Assembly (NCBI GenBank): GCA_017860985.1
Contig: JAGFXG010000010.1
Location: 1-12,598, forward strand
DNA length: 12,598 bases
DNA from: Deltaproteobacteria bacterium
GTDB lineage: Bacteria > Desulfobacterota > Syntrophia > Syntrophales > Smithellaceae
Direction: 5' to 3'
Shown here: positions 1-7,249 of the stretch, one piece after another
Numbering within the stretch: position 1 is the stretch's first letter
Layout: the number at the start of each line of letters is the position of its first letter
The notes under the pieces: generated by a model
The model's database searches: none
What the model saw: the letters and a program-made list of their open reading frames with translations, nothing else
What the model was told of the DNA's origin: nothing
Program-made: the position numbers and the translations under genes

Positions 1-275
1 GTTACAAAATCAATGCATTCCAGTGCGGCAAGCACCTCAGCCCTTTCTTCTTCAGGAACCAGGGGCCGTTTTTCGCCCTTAATTGAACGCACGGAAGAGT
101 CGCTGTTGAGAGCCAGGACCAGTATGTCGGCTGTCTTCTTTGCTTCCTGCAAATATCGGACATGGCCCACATGCAGTATATCAAAACAGCCGTTAGTGAA
201 AGCTATTATTTGCCCCTGTTTGCGCAGGGCGTCGAGTTTATCCTTAAGAACTGCTCTGTCCAGTATCTTATTCAT
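1..275 (-). CDS. rfaE2: D-glycero-beta-D-manno-heptose 1-phosphate adenylyltransferase, partial (C-terminus beyond window)
   Basis: This enzyme transfers AMP from ATP to heptose 1-phosphate, giving ADP-heptose for the LPS inner core; it acts in the cytoplasm. The 91 residues present start with [11 protein letters not shown] and show the cytidylyltransferase-like nucleotide-binding signature [13 protein letters not shown] (residues 26-38, with H35 and H38 as the HxGH pair). A conserved block [11 protein letters not shown] then [14 protein letters not shown] follows, typical of RfaE domain II. The gene runs off the left edge, so roughly 65-70 residues of a usual ~160 are missing. The ATG start at 275 is preceded by AAGGAG at a good distance, and the domain begins directly at this Met. 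It is therefore a stand-alone RfaE2 rather than the fused kinase-adenylyltransferase HldE, unless the kinase lies elsewhere. It sits 67 bp downstream of comF in the same direction, probably co-transcribed with rsfS and comF. Confidence 0.93.
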   Translation of the reverse strand, partial: MNKILDRAVLKDKLDALRKQGQIIAFTNGCFDILHVGHVRYLQEAKKTADILVLALNSDSSVRSIKGEKRPLVPEEERAEVLAALECIDFV

Positions 276-342
276 GCGGACTCCTTGAAAATTGTGGATT
301 CAGAAAGAACATGCCATATAAAGATGATACTCCCTTTGCTGG

Positions 343-1071
343 TCAAAGAACCCTGGCCAGCGTCAGGACCGCTACCTTCGCGGCGCCTGTTTTGATGAGT
401 GTCCTGGCGCATTCATTGATAGTGGCTCCCGTTGTATATACATCGTCAACCAGAATCAAATTCCTGCCGCGGATTTTTTCCCGCGGGCCGGCGACAAAAG
501 CCCCGGATATGTTTTTTTGCCGTTCTGTTTTATCGAGGCCCGTCTGTGTTAAAGTCAATTTACACCTTTTAAGCAAGGAAAAATCGACATTCAGATTATG
601 TTTTTTCCCCAGCGCGCGAGCCAGAATGAGCGACTGGTTAAAGCCTCTTTCCCGCAGACGTTTGATGTGCAGGGGGACGGGGACGATGGCATCAAACATA
701 TTAAAGTCCAGATCATCGAATTCAAAACCGGACAGGAAAGTGGCAAGGGCCGAACCTGTCGTAATATCACGTCCATACTTGAACCGGCGGATTGCATCAA
801 GGACAACTCCTTCGTAGGAAACGGCGGCACGTGCACATGAAAACCACGGCTTGTGTTCCAGACAGTTTCCGCAAAGATGATCTTCCGAGGGGGAGTCAGG
901 AAATATGATGCCACAAACCGGGCAGCGATTGCCGGTTATGAAGGTGATTTGCCGTTGGCAATCGGGGCAAAACACCTGATCGGCTGCGCCGGAAAGAACG
1001 TCAGAGCATGCAAGACAAAGAGGAGGAAAAAGCGCGTCTGATAACTCGTCACAAAAATCATTAAGAATCAA
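343..1071 (-). CDS. comF: ComF family phosphoribosyltransferase-like protein
   Basis: The 242-residue protein matches the ComF family: an N-terminal double zinc-binding region with CxxC pairs (C19/C22, C35/C38, C50/C53, C67/C70), then a type I phosphoribosyltransferase domain. Its PRPP-binding signature is LILVDDVYTTGAT (residues 205-217). Also typical are the RRFKYGRD segment and IVPVPLHIKRLRERGFNQ. In naturally competent bacteria ComF is needed for DNA uptake, but homologues are widespread in species not known to be competent and their biochemical role is unclear, so competence should not be inferred. The start is a TTG overlapping the rsfS stop codon (TTGA, 4-nt overlap), with AAGGA about 8 nt upstream inside rsfS; no in-frame ATG exists near the N-terminus. 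The overlap implies translational coupling to rsfS. Length is normal for the family. Confidence 0.9.
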   Translation of the reverse strand: MILNDFCDELSDALFPPLCLACSDVLSGAADQVFCPDCQRQITFITGNRCPVCGIIFPDSPSEDHLCGNCLEHKPWFSCARAAVSYEGVVLDAIRRFKYGRDITTGSALATFLSGFEFDDLDFNMFDAIVPVPLHIKRLRERGFNQSLILARALGKKHNLNVDFSLLKRCKLTLTQTGLDKTERQKNISGAFVAGPREKIRGRNLILVDDVYTTGATINECARTLIKTGAAKVAVLTLARVL

Positions 1072-1463
1072 GCCATATCCTTGTTCAGTCTTTTTATTTC
1101 GGTGACTTTTTCGTCAATCTCCATGCGCGGTGCGTCCCATAGGTTTTCCAATCCATAAAAAGAACGGGCTTCTTCCTGGAAAACAGAGATGACCACATCG
1201 TCGTAGTCCAGCAGAATCCATTCTGCGTTTGCTTCTCCCTCCACACCGAGAGGTCGGATGTCTTCTTTCTTGAGGTATTGCTGGATCGCATCCGAAACCG
1301 CCTGAACCTGCCGGTCGGTTGCGCCCGAACAGATCAGCATGTAGTCCGTGAATGAAGAAATCTCTTTGACATTCAATACGACAATATTTTTTGCTTTTTT
1401 TTGCAACACGGCGTTAATGCATAAAAGCAGTCGCCGGGCGGATTCATTTTTTTTAACTGCCAA
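1068..1463 (-). CDS. rsfS: Ribosome silencing factor RsfS
   Basis: RsfS (RsfA/Iojap family) binds uL14 on the large ribosomal subunit and blocks subunit joining when nutrients are scarce. The 131-residue protein carries the family signatures SSFTDYMLICSG (36-47), GEANAEWILLDYDDVVISVF (76-95) and RSFYGLENLWDAPR (100-113). Length is usual for the family. The start is TTG at 1463: AAAAGGAG lies 6 nt upstream and no in-frame ATG exists near the N-terminus, so the TTG is well supported. Downstream it overlaps comF by 4 nt. It appears to be the first gene of a minus-strand operon rsfS-comF-rfaE2. In many bacteria rsfS follows nadD; here the upstream neighbour is a divergent permease instead. A heptad repeat lies in its presumed 5' leader at 1487-1511. 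No clear promoter was found on this strand. Confidence 0.95.
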   Translation of the reverse strand: MAVKKNESARRLLLCINAVLQKKAKNIVVLNVKEISSFTDYMLICSGATDRQVQAVSDAIQQYLKKEDIRPLGVEGEANAEWILLDYDDVVISVFQEEARSFYGLENLWDAPRMEIDEKVTEIKRLNKDMA

Positions 1464-1486
1464 AATTAGCTCCTTTTGTTTTTAAC

Positions 1487-1511
1487 CCTTGGACCTTGAA
1501 CCTTGGACCTT
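1487..1511. repeat. 7-bp tandem repeat (CCTTGRA, = AAGGTYC on minus strand), 3.6 copies
   Basis: Three consecutive heptads CCTTGGA, CCTTGAA, CCTTGGA plus a final CCTT. On the minus strand, the direction of rsfS, it reads AAGGTCC-AAGGTTC-AAGGTCC-AAGG and ends 24 nt before the rsfS start. The same heptad occurs at 8934-8965 at the queC/queE junction. Confidence 0.85.
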
Positions 1512-1610
1512 CTATGTCACAATTACAAAAACTTGACAATATTTCATTTTGACCTTCATGCGGCAAGGCAGTGGGTGACAACCGAAAATTCTGAGGCGGA
1601 ATAAATCAAA

Positions 1611-1639
1611 TTGCCAAACGCAATTGCATTGTTTATATT
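1611..1639 (+). promoter_or_regulatory. Candidate sigma70 promoter for the NCS2-like permease
   Basis: TTGCCA at 1611-1616 and TATATT at 1634-1639 are separated by 17 bp. Transcription would start near 1646, about 56 nt before the ATG at 1702. This is a visual match only. Confidence 0.5.
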
Positions 1640-1701
1640 CATACTGTCTGCAAGAAGGTTTTCCGTTTGCTTTATCGTTCTGATGACCAATTGGAGGTGT
1701 C

Positions 1702-3231
1702 ATGACTGGGAGACAGGGCACGATCGGACCAAACAGAGTATGGGGAGAAATAACGGCTTTTCTGGCTCTGTTCTTCGACAATGTCGGCACAATGATCTTC
1801 TTTTCCTCTATTCTGATTTTCACCTTCAACTATCCGGCAGACATCATCCTGACGCGGATGATTCCAGGCACGGCTATGGGTGTGCTCCTGGGCGATCTGA
1901 TCTATACCTGGCTGGCAATCCGGTTAAAACGTAAAACAGGACGGGCAGACGTCACCGCCATGCCGCTTGGGCTGGACACCCCTTCCACCATAGGGATTGC
2001 CTACGCTGTTCTCGGTCCCGCATACGTTGCCACGCATGATGCGCAGTTGTCCTGGCAGATCGGCATGGCTACGCTCTTCATGGTCGGTGTTGTCAAAATC
2101 CTGACATCGTTTTTCGGCGGCTGGATTCAACGTGTTGTCCCCACCGCGGGGCTGCTGGGCAGCATAGCCGGAGTCGGGCTTTTGCTGCTGGGCTTTTTAC
2201 CGCTTGTTGAAATTTTCAATGAAGTCGTGGTCGGTATGGTGGCACTGGGACTGATTTTTGCCACTCTGTTGGGCAGAATGCATCTGCCCGGCAAGATAAA
2301 CGGCGTGGTTGCAGCAGCCATCCTTGGTACGGCTGTTCACTTTGCGCTGGGGTATGGCGGATGGCTTCCGGAGTTCAAAACGCCGGATTTCGAAATGAAA
2401 CTCTGTGTGCCGGTATTGTCCCTTGATTTTCTGACAACACTGCCGCAGAGCTTACAGTACCTGCCGATTGCCATTCCGTTCGGCATTCTGACGATTATCG
2501 GCGGCATCAACAACACAGAAAGCGCGAGGCTGGCGGGAGACCAATACCGTACTCGTGATATTCTGCTTACGGAAGCGTTTACGTCACTTATTGCGGCTTT
2601 CTTCGGCGGCGTCGCGCAGACAACACCCTATATCGGACATCCCGCCTATAAGAAAATGGGGGCAACCTGGTGGTACACACTGGCCACCGGTCTGATGATC
2701 GGCCTAGCATCGGTAGTTGGCCTTTTGTCTTTATTTGTATCCACGATTCCGCGTGCGGTCATCGCGCCGATCTTCATTTTCATCGGGTTTGAAATCATTC
2801 ATCAGGCTTACAGGGAATCACCGCCCTCTCATTCTCCTGCGGTAAGCTTGAGTTTTCTGCCGGTAATCGCCAGCCTGGTGATGATCATCCTCAACCAGTT
2901 TCTGGACGCTGCCGGGATTCTGCCTGCCCAGCTGCCGTATCGTTTGCAGACGCTTCATGCCTCGCTCACGATGCTCAGTAACGGATTTATTCTTACGGGA
3001 CTGCTCTGGGGAAGCATGCTCGCGTTTCTGATTGATAACCGGGCCCGGCTTGCGGCCTTATGCGCGGCCATCTGCGCAATTCTTTCGCTTTTCGGCGTCA
3101 TTCATTCCGTTATGCCCACAGGCGAGCTTTATCTGCCCTGGCAATGCGCATCGCGGGAAAACTTCATGCTGGCGGTAGCTTACCTTGCTCTTGCAGGAAT
3201 TCTGCTGACCCTGACCGGCAAAGAGGAATAA
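1702..3231 (+). CDS. NCS2/AzgA-like nucleobase permease family membrane protein, substrate unknown
   Basis: A 509-residue, strongly hydrophobic protein with about 12-14 predicted membrane helices. Features that recall the NCS2 (xanthine/uracil permease, AzgA-like) family are FFDNVGTM in the first helix (24-31), ADVTAMPLGLDTPS (82-95), and the central pair GGINNTESARLAGDQ (267-281) followed by GGVAQTTPYIGHPAYKKMG (302-320). The last corresponds in position to the half-helix substrate-binding segment of the family. These motifs differ from canonical purine or uracil permeases, so the substrate cannot be read from sequence. ATG at 1702 has GGAGG 4-5 nt upstream. It is divergent from rsfS, has its own candidate promoter at 1611-1639, and ends 187 bp before the next gene, so it is probably monocistronic. 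A role in purine or pyrimidine uptake is inference from the fold family. Confidence 0.75.
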   Translation: MTGRQGTIGPNRVWGEITAFLALFFDNVGTMIFFSSILIFTFNYPADIILTRMIPGTAMGVLLGDLIYTWLAIRLKRKTGRADVTAMPLGLDTPSTIGIAYAVLGPAYVATHDAQLSWQIGMATLFMVGVVKILTSFFGGWIQRVVPTAGLLGSIAGVGLLLLGFLPLVEIFNEVVVGMVALGLIFATLLGRMHLPGKINGVVAAAILGTAVHFALGYGGWLPEFKTPDFEMKLCVPVLSLDFLTTLPQSLQYLPIAIPFGILTIIGGINNTESARLAGDQYRTRDILLTEAFTSLIAAFFGGVAQTTPYIGHPAYKKMGATWWYTLATGLMIGLASVVGLLSLFVSTIPRAVIAPIFIFIGFEIIHQAYRESPPSHSPAVSLSFLPVIASLVMIILNQFLDAAGILPAQLPYRLQTLHASLTMLSNGFILTGLLWGSMLAFLIDNRARLAALCAAICAILSLFGVIHSVMPTGELYLPWQCASRENFMLAVAYLALAGILLTLTGKEE

Positions 3232-3350
3232 TATGGTTGTTATCCATATCCATTCTGCTGACCTTTTGCTTTCATCTGTCAAAGGGACTTTCATATCGGC
3301 CGGTAAATGATCGAAAGAAGATTGAAAACGAATCAACCGGGTACGTTTCA

Positions 3351-3380
3351 TTGCTGTTGTGAAAAAAAAATGAGTATGAT
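3351..3380 (+). promoter_or_regulatory. Candidate sigma70 promoter for the TIM-barrel/ABC permease genes
   Basis: TTGCTG at 3351-3356 and TATGAT at 3375-3380 with an 18-bp spacer. The predicted start near 3387 is about 30 nt before the ATG at 3419. The rest of the 187-bp gap after the upstream permease gene shows nothing else clear. Confidence 0.45.
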
Positions 3381-3418
3381 ACATCACCCTTCCTTATTTA
3401 TGTTTGAAGGATTTTGAT

Positions 3419-4222
3419 ATGAACAACGTCGTTAAAAGAGTTCACGCTCACATGCCATATCACCTTATTCCAGGGTATCTGCCGATGATTCTGGAAAAGA
3501 AGATTAATCTGGAAATATATTTCAATCACTATGCCCTGCAGTCACTGGATAAGGATCAGTGCGCGGAGACTGCCCGGGTTATCATGGATGCAGGACTAAA
3601 AGTGACGATTCATTCTCCTTTCATGGATTTGCGACAGGGGGCTCTTGATGATACGATCCGGAAAACAAGTCTGGACAGGATCAGGATGGTCTTTGACCTG
3701 ATCCCGTATTTCCAGCCGCTGAAAATTGTGTGTCATCCGTCTTTTGATGATCGCTACTATGTGTCCTGCGATGATCTTTGGCTTGAAAACAGCGTCAATT
3801 TCTGGCGTCAGCTGATTCCTGCGGCCGGGGACGGTGGAACCATCATTGCCCTGGAGAATGTTTATGAAAAAGAGCCGCGCATTTTGCGTCGTCTGCTGGA
3901 AGCGCTCGATTCAGAACAGGTTTGTTTTTGTTTTGATACTGGGCACTTCAATGTTTTCTCCCGTGCGCCTTTGAAAACCTGGATGGAAGAGCTGGGCCTT
4001 TATATCGGCCACCTGCATCTGCATGATAATTTCGGCAAATTCGATGAACATTTGCCGGTGGGCACTGCCACGTTTCCCTTCGATCAGCTTTTTACCGCGT
4101 TGGAAGCGCTCAAGGTGAAGCCGACGATCACGATGGAAGCCCACTCGCAGGAGCATTTGTGGCAGGCTATGGCCAATCTGCAAAAGATGTCACTGCTTGA
4201 CAGACTGGCTGCGTCAGCCTGA
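3419..4222 (+). CDS. Sugar phosphate isomerase/epimerase-like TIM-barrel protein (AP endonuclease 2 superfamily)
   Basis: The 267-residue protein has the pattern of the xylose isomerase-like TIM-barrel superfamily. Histidines at strand ends are seen in VTIHSPF (H66) and IVCHPSF (H106). The usual metal ligands appear as ALENVYE (E146), CFDTGHFNVF (D173, H176), HLHLHDN (H200/H202, D203) and ITMEAHS (E240). Members isomerise or epimerise sugars, cleave AP sites, or do other metal-dependent chemistry, so the reaction is not predictable. The ATG at 3419 is preferred over the TTG at 3404 because AAGGA sits at 3407-3411, 7 nt before the ATG and inside the longer version. It lies 21 bp upstream of two peptide/nickel-type ABC permease genes and may be co-transcribed with them, which hints at handling an imported or envelope-derived compound; this is inference. 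Confidence 0.75.
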   Translation: MNNVVKRVHAHMPYHLIPGYLPMILEKKINLEIYFNHYALQSLDKDQCAETARVIMDAGLKVTIHSPFMDLRQGALDDTIRKTSLDRIRMVFDLIPYFQPLKIVCHPSFDDRYYVSCDDLWLENSVNFWRQLIPAAGDGGTIIALENVYEKEPRILRRLLEALDSEQVCFCFDTGHFNVFSRAPLKTWMEELGLYIGHLHLHDNFGKFDEHLPVGTATFPFDQLFTALEALKVKPTITMEAHSQEHLWQAMANLQKMSLLDRLAASA

Positions 4223-4243
4223 TTCTTTAGCGTGGAGCAAGGG

Positions 4244-5218
4244 ATGTCCGCTTACCTTATTAAAAGAATCCTGTTTATGATTCCGCTTCTGCTTGGCATC
4301 ACGATCATCTGTTTTTTCGTGATGCACCTGGCACCGGGGAAACCGACGGATTTGCAGATACAAATGAATCCGAAAGCGTCTACCGAAATGAAAGAGCGGT
4401 TGATGAGTATGTATGAACTGGATAAGCCTATTCATGTTCAATACTGGTCGTGGCTCAAAAAGATCGGACGCGGTGATCTGGGCACTTCCTTTTCCTCCGA
4501 CCACCGGCCGGTTTCCGACAAGATCCGGGAGCGACTGCCGATCACAATTCTTATCAATCTTTTATCGTTGATTATCATTATTGCCGTGGCTGTGCCGATC
4601 GGCGTTCTGTCGGCTGTTCATCAGGATTCTCTTTTTGATAAAGTGACCGCTGTGTTCGTGTTTATCGGTTTTGCCGTGCCGACCTTCTGGCTGGCTCTGC
4701 TTATGATGATCTTTTTCGGCATCCAACTGGGTTGGCTACCGATTTCGGGGTTGCGGTCCCTCAATTATGAATATCTGAGCACATGGGGACAGCTTCTGGA
4801 TTTAGCCAAACACCTGATACTGCCGGTCTTCATATCCGCGTTTGGGGGTCTGGCCGGCCTTTCCCGCTATATGCGGGCCAATATGCTGGAAGTTATCAGG
4901 CAGGATTATATTCTGACAGCTCGCGCCAAGGGGCTCAGCGAGAGGCAGGTGATTTACAAACATGCCCTGCGCAATGCACTTCTGCCGGTAATCACCATCC
5001 TGGGGTTGTCCATTCCCGGACTGATTGGCGGCAGCGTCATATTTGAAACGATCTTTGCGATTCCCGGCATGGGGCAGCTGTTTTACATGTCGGTCTTGGC
5101 TCGCGATTATCCGACGGTTATGGGGATATTGCTGATTGGCGCCGTCCTGACGCTTGTTGGAAATCTGATTGCCGATGCGTCTTACGCGGTAGCTGATCCG
5201 CGTATTAGAATTTCCTGA
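4244..5218 (+). CDS. ABC transporter permease, DppB/OppB type
   Basis: An inner-membrane permease subunit of the peptide/nickel/opine ABC importer family, 324 residues. The first helix ([20 protein letters not shown]) is followed by FFVMHLAPG, then GRGDLGTSF (76-83), [14 protein letters not shown] (140-152) and an EAA-type cytoplasmic loop at about 215-250 ([17 protein letters not shown] then [12 protein letters not shown]) that contacts the ATPase. The C-terminus YAVADPRIR is typical. The ATG at 4244 is chosen over the GTG at 4232 because GGAG at 4234-4237 gives a 6-nt spacing. The gene follows the TIM-barrel gene by 21 bp, and its partner permease lies downstream beyond a 124-bp palindromic repeat. 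No ATPase or solute-binding protein is present in the window, so the substrate (oligopeptide, dipeptide, nickel or other) is unknown. Confidence 0.92.
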   Translation: MSAYLIKRILFMIPLLLGITIICFFVMHLAPGKPTDLQIQMNPKASTEMKERLMSMYELDKPIHVQYWSWLKKIGRGDLGTSFSSDHRPVSDKIRERLPITILINLLSLIIIIAVAVPIGVLSAVHQDSLFDKVTAVFVFIGFAVPTFWLALLMMIFFGIQLGWLPISGLRSLNYEYLSTWGQLLDLAKHLILPVFISAFGGLAGLSRYMRANMLEVIRQDYILTARAKGLSERQVIYKHALRNALLPVITILGLSIPGLIGGSVIFETIFAIPGMGQLFYMSVLARDYPTVMGILLIGAVLTLVGNLIADASYAVADPRIRIS

Positions 5219-5219
5219 C

Positions 5220-5343
5220 GGCTTTGTGAACAGACCCCATCTGCGGCGTTGAGTTTCTGCCCTTGTCGTTGCGGTGTATCAAAAAATACACCTCACTCCT
5301 TGTGGCCTCGCGCACCTTGCATCTGGAGTCTTTTGACAAAGCC
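5220..5343. repeat. 124-bp imperfect palindromic (REP/MITE-like) element between the two ABC permease genes
   Basis: The outer arms match when one is reverse-complemented: GGCTTTGT at 5220-5227 pairs with ACAAAGCC at 5336-5343, and similarity continues inward (AACAGACCCCA against TGGAGTCTTTT). The centre has a perfect 7-bp stem, GGTGTAT at 5273-5279 and ATACACC at 5286-5292, around an A-rich loop. The element begins 2 nt after the upstream stop codon and takes up most of the 170-bp gap. It encodes no transposase. Its form resembles interspersed palindromes common in related genomes, but copy number cannot be judged from one window. Confidence 0.75.
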
Positions 5344-5388
5344 TTGTTGGTGTGGAAAGTTTTTTGAAAAAAAATGACGGATTGATAT

Positions 5389-6216
5389 ATGACATTCTGG
5401 GAAATGTTTTATAAAAATAAACTGGCGCTGACCGGCTGCGGCATTGTGATTCTGCTGTTTGCCGTTTCGCTTCTGGCGCCCGTGATTGCGCCTTATGATC
5501 CGGGCGCGATTGACCTGAAAAACATTCTGGCGCCGCCGTCGGCTGAGCACTGGTTTGGCACAGACCAGCTGGGGCGAGACGTGCTTTCCCGGATGATTTG
5601 GGGCGCCCGTATTTCGCTGAAAGTCGGTTTCGTTGCCACAGGACTCGCGATTTTGATTGGAATGATTCTGGGGGCCGTGGCCGGGTATTACGGCGGCTGG
5701 ATTGACGCTGTGATTATGCGTTTTGTCGATATCATGTTATGTTTTCCCACTTTTTTTCTGATCCTGGCGGTAATCGCTTTTCTGGAACCTTCGATCTGGA
5801 ACATCATGATTGTCATCGGACTGACCGGCTGGATGGGGGTGACGCGTCTGGTGCGGGCGGATTTTATTTCGCTTCGGGAAAGAGATTTCGTACGGGCTGC
5901 GCGCTCCATCGGAGCAAACGACGCGCGGATTATTTTTATTCACATTCTTCCCAATGCGCTCGCGTCCATTTTGGTGACAGCCACCCTTGGCATTGCCGGA
6001 GCCATTCTGACGGAGTCTGCTTTGAGTTTTCTGGGGATCGGTGTACAGCCTCCGACACCCAGCTGGGGGAATATTCTAACGGCGGGCAAGGATAATATTG
6101 ACATTGCCTGGTGGCTGTCGCTTTATCCGGGGCTGGCGATTCTTATTACGGTGGTCGGCTATAATTTGCTGGGCGAGGGGATTCGCGATGCGTCCGATCC
6201 GCGCCTGAAAAGATGA
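5389..6216 (+). CDS. ABC transporter permease, DppC/OppC type
   Basis: Second membrane subunit of a peptide/nickel-type ABC importer, 275 residues. It shows the DppC/OppC layout: one N-terminal helix (12-34), a short periplasmic stretch APYDPGAIDL, the signature HWFGTDQLGRDVLSRMIWGAR (54-74), and an EAA loop near 165-190 (RDFVRAARSIGANDARII followed by HILPN). Then come the family-typical LTESALSFLGIGVQPPTPSWG (208-227) and the ending LGEGIRDASDPRLK. ATG at 5389 has only a weak ribosome-binding site (CGGAT about 8 nt upstream). Pairing with the preceding permease gene is strongly expected, although 170 bp holding a palindromic repeat separates them. The usual dppD/dppF ATPase genes do not follow; instead the next gene is convergent. 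Confidence 0.93.
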   Translation: MTFWEMFYKNKLALTGCGIVILLFAVSLLAPVIAPYDPGAIDLKNILAPPSAEHWFGTDQLGRDVLSRMIWGARISLKVGFVATGLAILIGMILGAVAGYYGGWIDAVIMRFVDIMLCFPTFFLILAVIAFLEPSIWNIMIVIGLTGWMGVTRLVRADFISLRERDFVRAARSIGANDARIIFIHILPNALASILVTATLGIAGAILTESALSFLGIGVQPPTPSWGNILTAGKDNIDIAWWLSLYPGLAILITVVGYNLLGEGIRDASDPRLKR

Positions 6217-6237
6217 TATCCGGCCATTGCCGGATAT
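6216..6237 (+). terminator. Hairpin after the DppC-type gene, possible terminator
   Basis: A perfect 9-bp inverted repeat (ATATCCGGC / GCCGGATAT) with a 4-nt CATT loop starts on the last base of the permease stop codon. No U-tract follows, so it may be a 3' stabilising or Rho-dependent structure rather than a classical terminator. Confidence 0.45.
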
Positions 6238-6281
6238 GCTTCTGCGGTTGTAATCACTATCGCGCGGGACGAGTGTTAATT

Positions 6282-6300
6282 CTCCGCAGCTTGCTGCGAG
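6282..6300 (-). terminator. Small hairpin downstream of the PilZ-like gene
   Basis: CGCAG-CTTG-CTGCG, extended by two more pairs past a one-base bulge. It lies 55 bp beyond the stop codon of the minus-strand PilZ-like gene, in the convergent gap. It lacks a strong U-tract, so terminator function is uncertain; it could equally be part of an interspersed palindrome. Confidence 0.3.
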
Positions 6301-6354
6301 GTGGTTGATTCTTACTGCAAAGACCTTGTGCCTTCTTCGGGCCTGCGCGTCTGC

Positions 6355-6999
6355 TTAGCGCCGCCGCTTTGTTTTTTTGCTTAAGGCTGGTTTCATTGGC
6401 CTTACATTGTGGTTACGGGCAAAAATATTCTTAATAAAATTGTTGACTTCATTTGAGCCGATGAATTGCACGGCAAGATGATTGAGTCCCGCAGTGTCGA
6501 TCCAGTGACGTGTTATTTCGCAATCCGCAAAGGTTTCACCGCTTTCAAAAACAAACTTAATTTGCACAATTGTTCCGACTTTATAAGACGGGCAATCTTC
6601 TTCAGGCAGGGTAAAGTGAGCGCTGCTGCCGGATATATCGACAATCTTAAATTCCTGATCCTGGCAGAAGGCATATATGACGGGCCGCAGATCCAGGCGT
6701 ATTCTGGGCCAGAGGCGCAGGTCACACGCGAAAGGTTCGGAAAGTCTGCGCAGGAAAATCCTTTTGTCCGGGGTAATGGTTTCTATCCGGGCTTCAAACC
6801 CAAAACGGGGCTTCTTTTGACCGCCGGGACAGTAAGTAAAAAAGAGAACGGCCATAAGATGATGATTGTCGACAGGAGGAACTGTCTGTTCAATGGATAT
6901 CAAGTTGTCATGTAAAAACTCGATAAAATTAGAGCGGCGCACGTCATTTGCCGCCAGCCGCAAAAAAATTTTTTCTTTAGGTTTAATCTCCAGCGTCAT
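6355..6999 (-). CDS. PilZ-domain-like protein
   Basis: A 214-residue protein with no signal peptide or membrane segment. The second half resembles PilZ, the c-di-GMP receptor domain: an RxxxR motif in RLWPRIR (R95-R99), then after a loop DISGSSAHF (121-129) corresponding to the D/NxSxxG motif but with Ser in place of the final Gly, and a late strand HLAVQFIG (174-181). The first half (1-90) has beta-rich character (RFGFEARIETITPDKRIFLRRL), like the YcgR-N or flagellar-brake domain often fused before PilZ. The C-terminal tail is very basic (KPALSKKTKRRR). ATG at 6999 has GGAGG a few nt upstream and a promoter at 7106-7134. A role in c-di-GMP control of motility or surface behaviour is inferred from the family; the altered motif leaves ligand binding in doubt. 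Confidence 0.7.
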   Translation of the reverse strand: MTLEIKPKEKIFLRLAANDVRRSNFIEFLHDNLISIEQTVPPVDNHHLMAVLFFTYCPGGQKKPRFGFEARIETITPDKRIFLRRLSEPFACDLRLWPRIRLDLRPVIYAFCQDQEFKIVDISGSSAHFTLPEEDCPSYKVGTIVQIKFVFESGETFADCEITRHWIDTAGLNHLAVQFIGSNEVNNFIKNIFARNHNVRPMKPALSKKTKRRR

Positions 7000-7105
7000 G
7001 AGCCTCCATCCTCTTGAACAAATTCAATAAATTCCAACAGGCAAACAGAAATCGGCCCGTGCCTCCGGGCAGTGATGTTGCACAGCACGACAAAATTCAA
7101 TAAAA

Positions 7106-7134
7106 TATTTAAAGAAAAAGTTACTTTATGTCAA
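7106..7134 (-). promoter_or_regulatory. Candidate sigma70 promoter for the PilZ-like gene
   Basis: On the minus strand a perfect TTGACA (7134-7129) and TAAATA (7111-7106) are 17 bp apart. The transcript would start near 7099, giving a leader of about 100 nt. That leader includes a 5-bp GCCCG/CGGGC hairpin at 7055-7070. Confidence 0.5.
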
Positions 7135-7153
7135 GATTTATAAAATAAATCTC

Positions 7154-7184
7154 TTGGGACTTGATTATGTTGGCAAAATATAAT
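7154..7184 (+). promoter_or_regulatory. Candidate promoter for the small ORF-tatD-que genes
   Basis: A perfect -10 TATAAT at 7179-7184. The best -35 is TTGGGA at 7154-7159, with a long 19-bp spacer, so the -35 is weak. It is divergent from the PilZ promoter, and the region between is very AT-rich. Confidence 0.4.
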
Positions 7185-7249
7185 ACGAAACCGCAAAGTT
7201 TATTTAACAAATAAAATAATTATACGTTACATTTTTCAGGAGGATTGGA

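Noticed and set aside
311..817. 168-aa open frame on the plus strand opposite comF
   Set aside because: Antisense to the zinc and PRPP motifs of ComF; no domain recognised.
1533..1538. Perfect TTGACA as a -35 box upstream of the permease
   Set aside because: No acceptable -10 lies 16-18 bp downstream; the TTGCCA/TATATT pair at 1611-1639 is better.
3233..3310. 25-codon ORF (MVVIHIHSADLL...) starting 1 nt after the stop of the NCS2-like permease
   Set aside because: The upstream GAGGA could act as a ribosome-binding site, but the peptide is too short and featureless to support without conservation data.
6466..6915. 149-aa open frame on the plus strand opposite the PilZ-like gene
   Set aside because: No ribosome-binding site or domain; the minus-strand gene has a ribosome-binding site, a promoter and family motifs.
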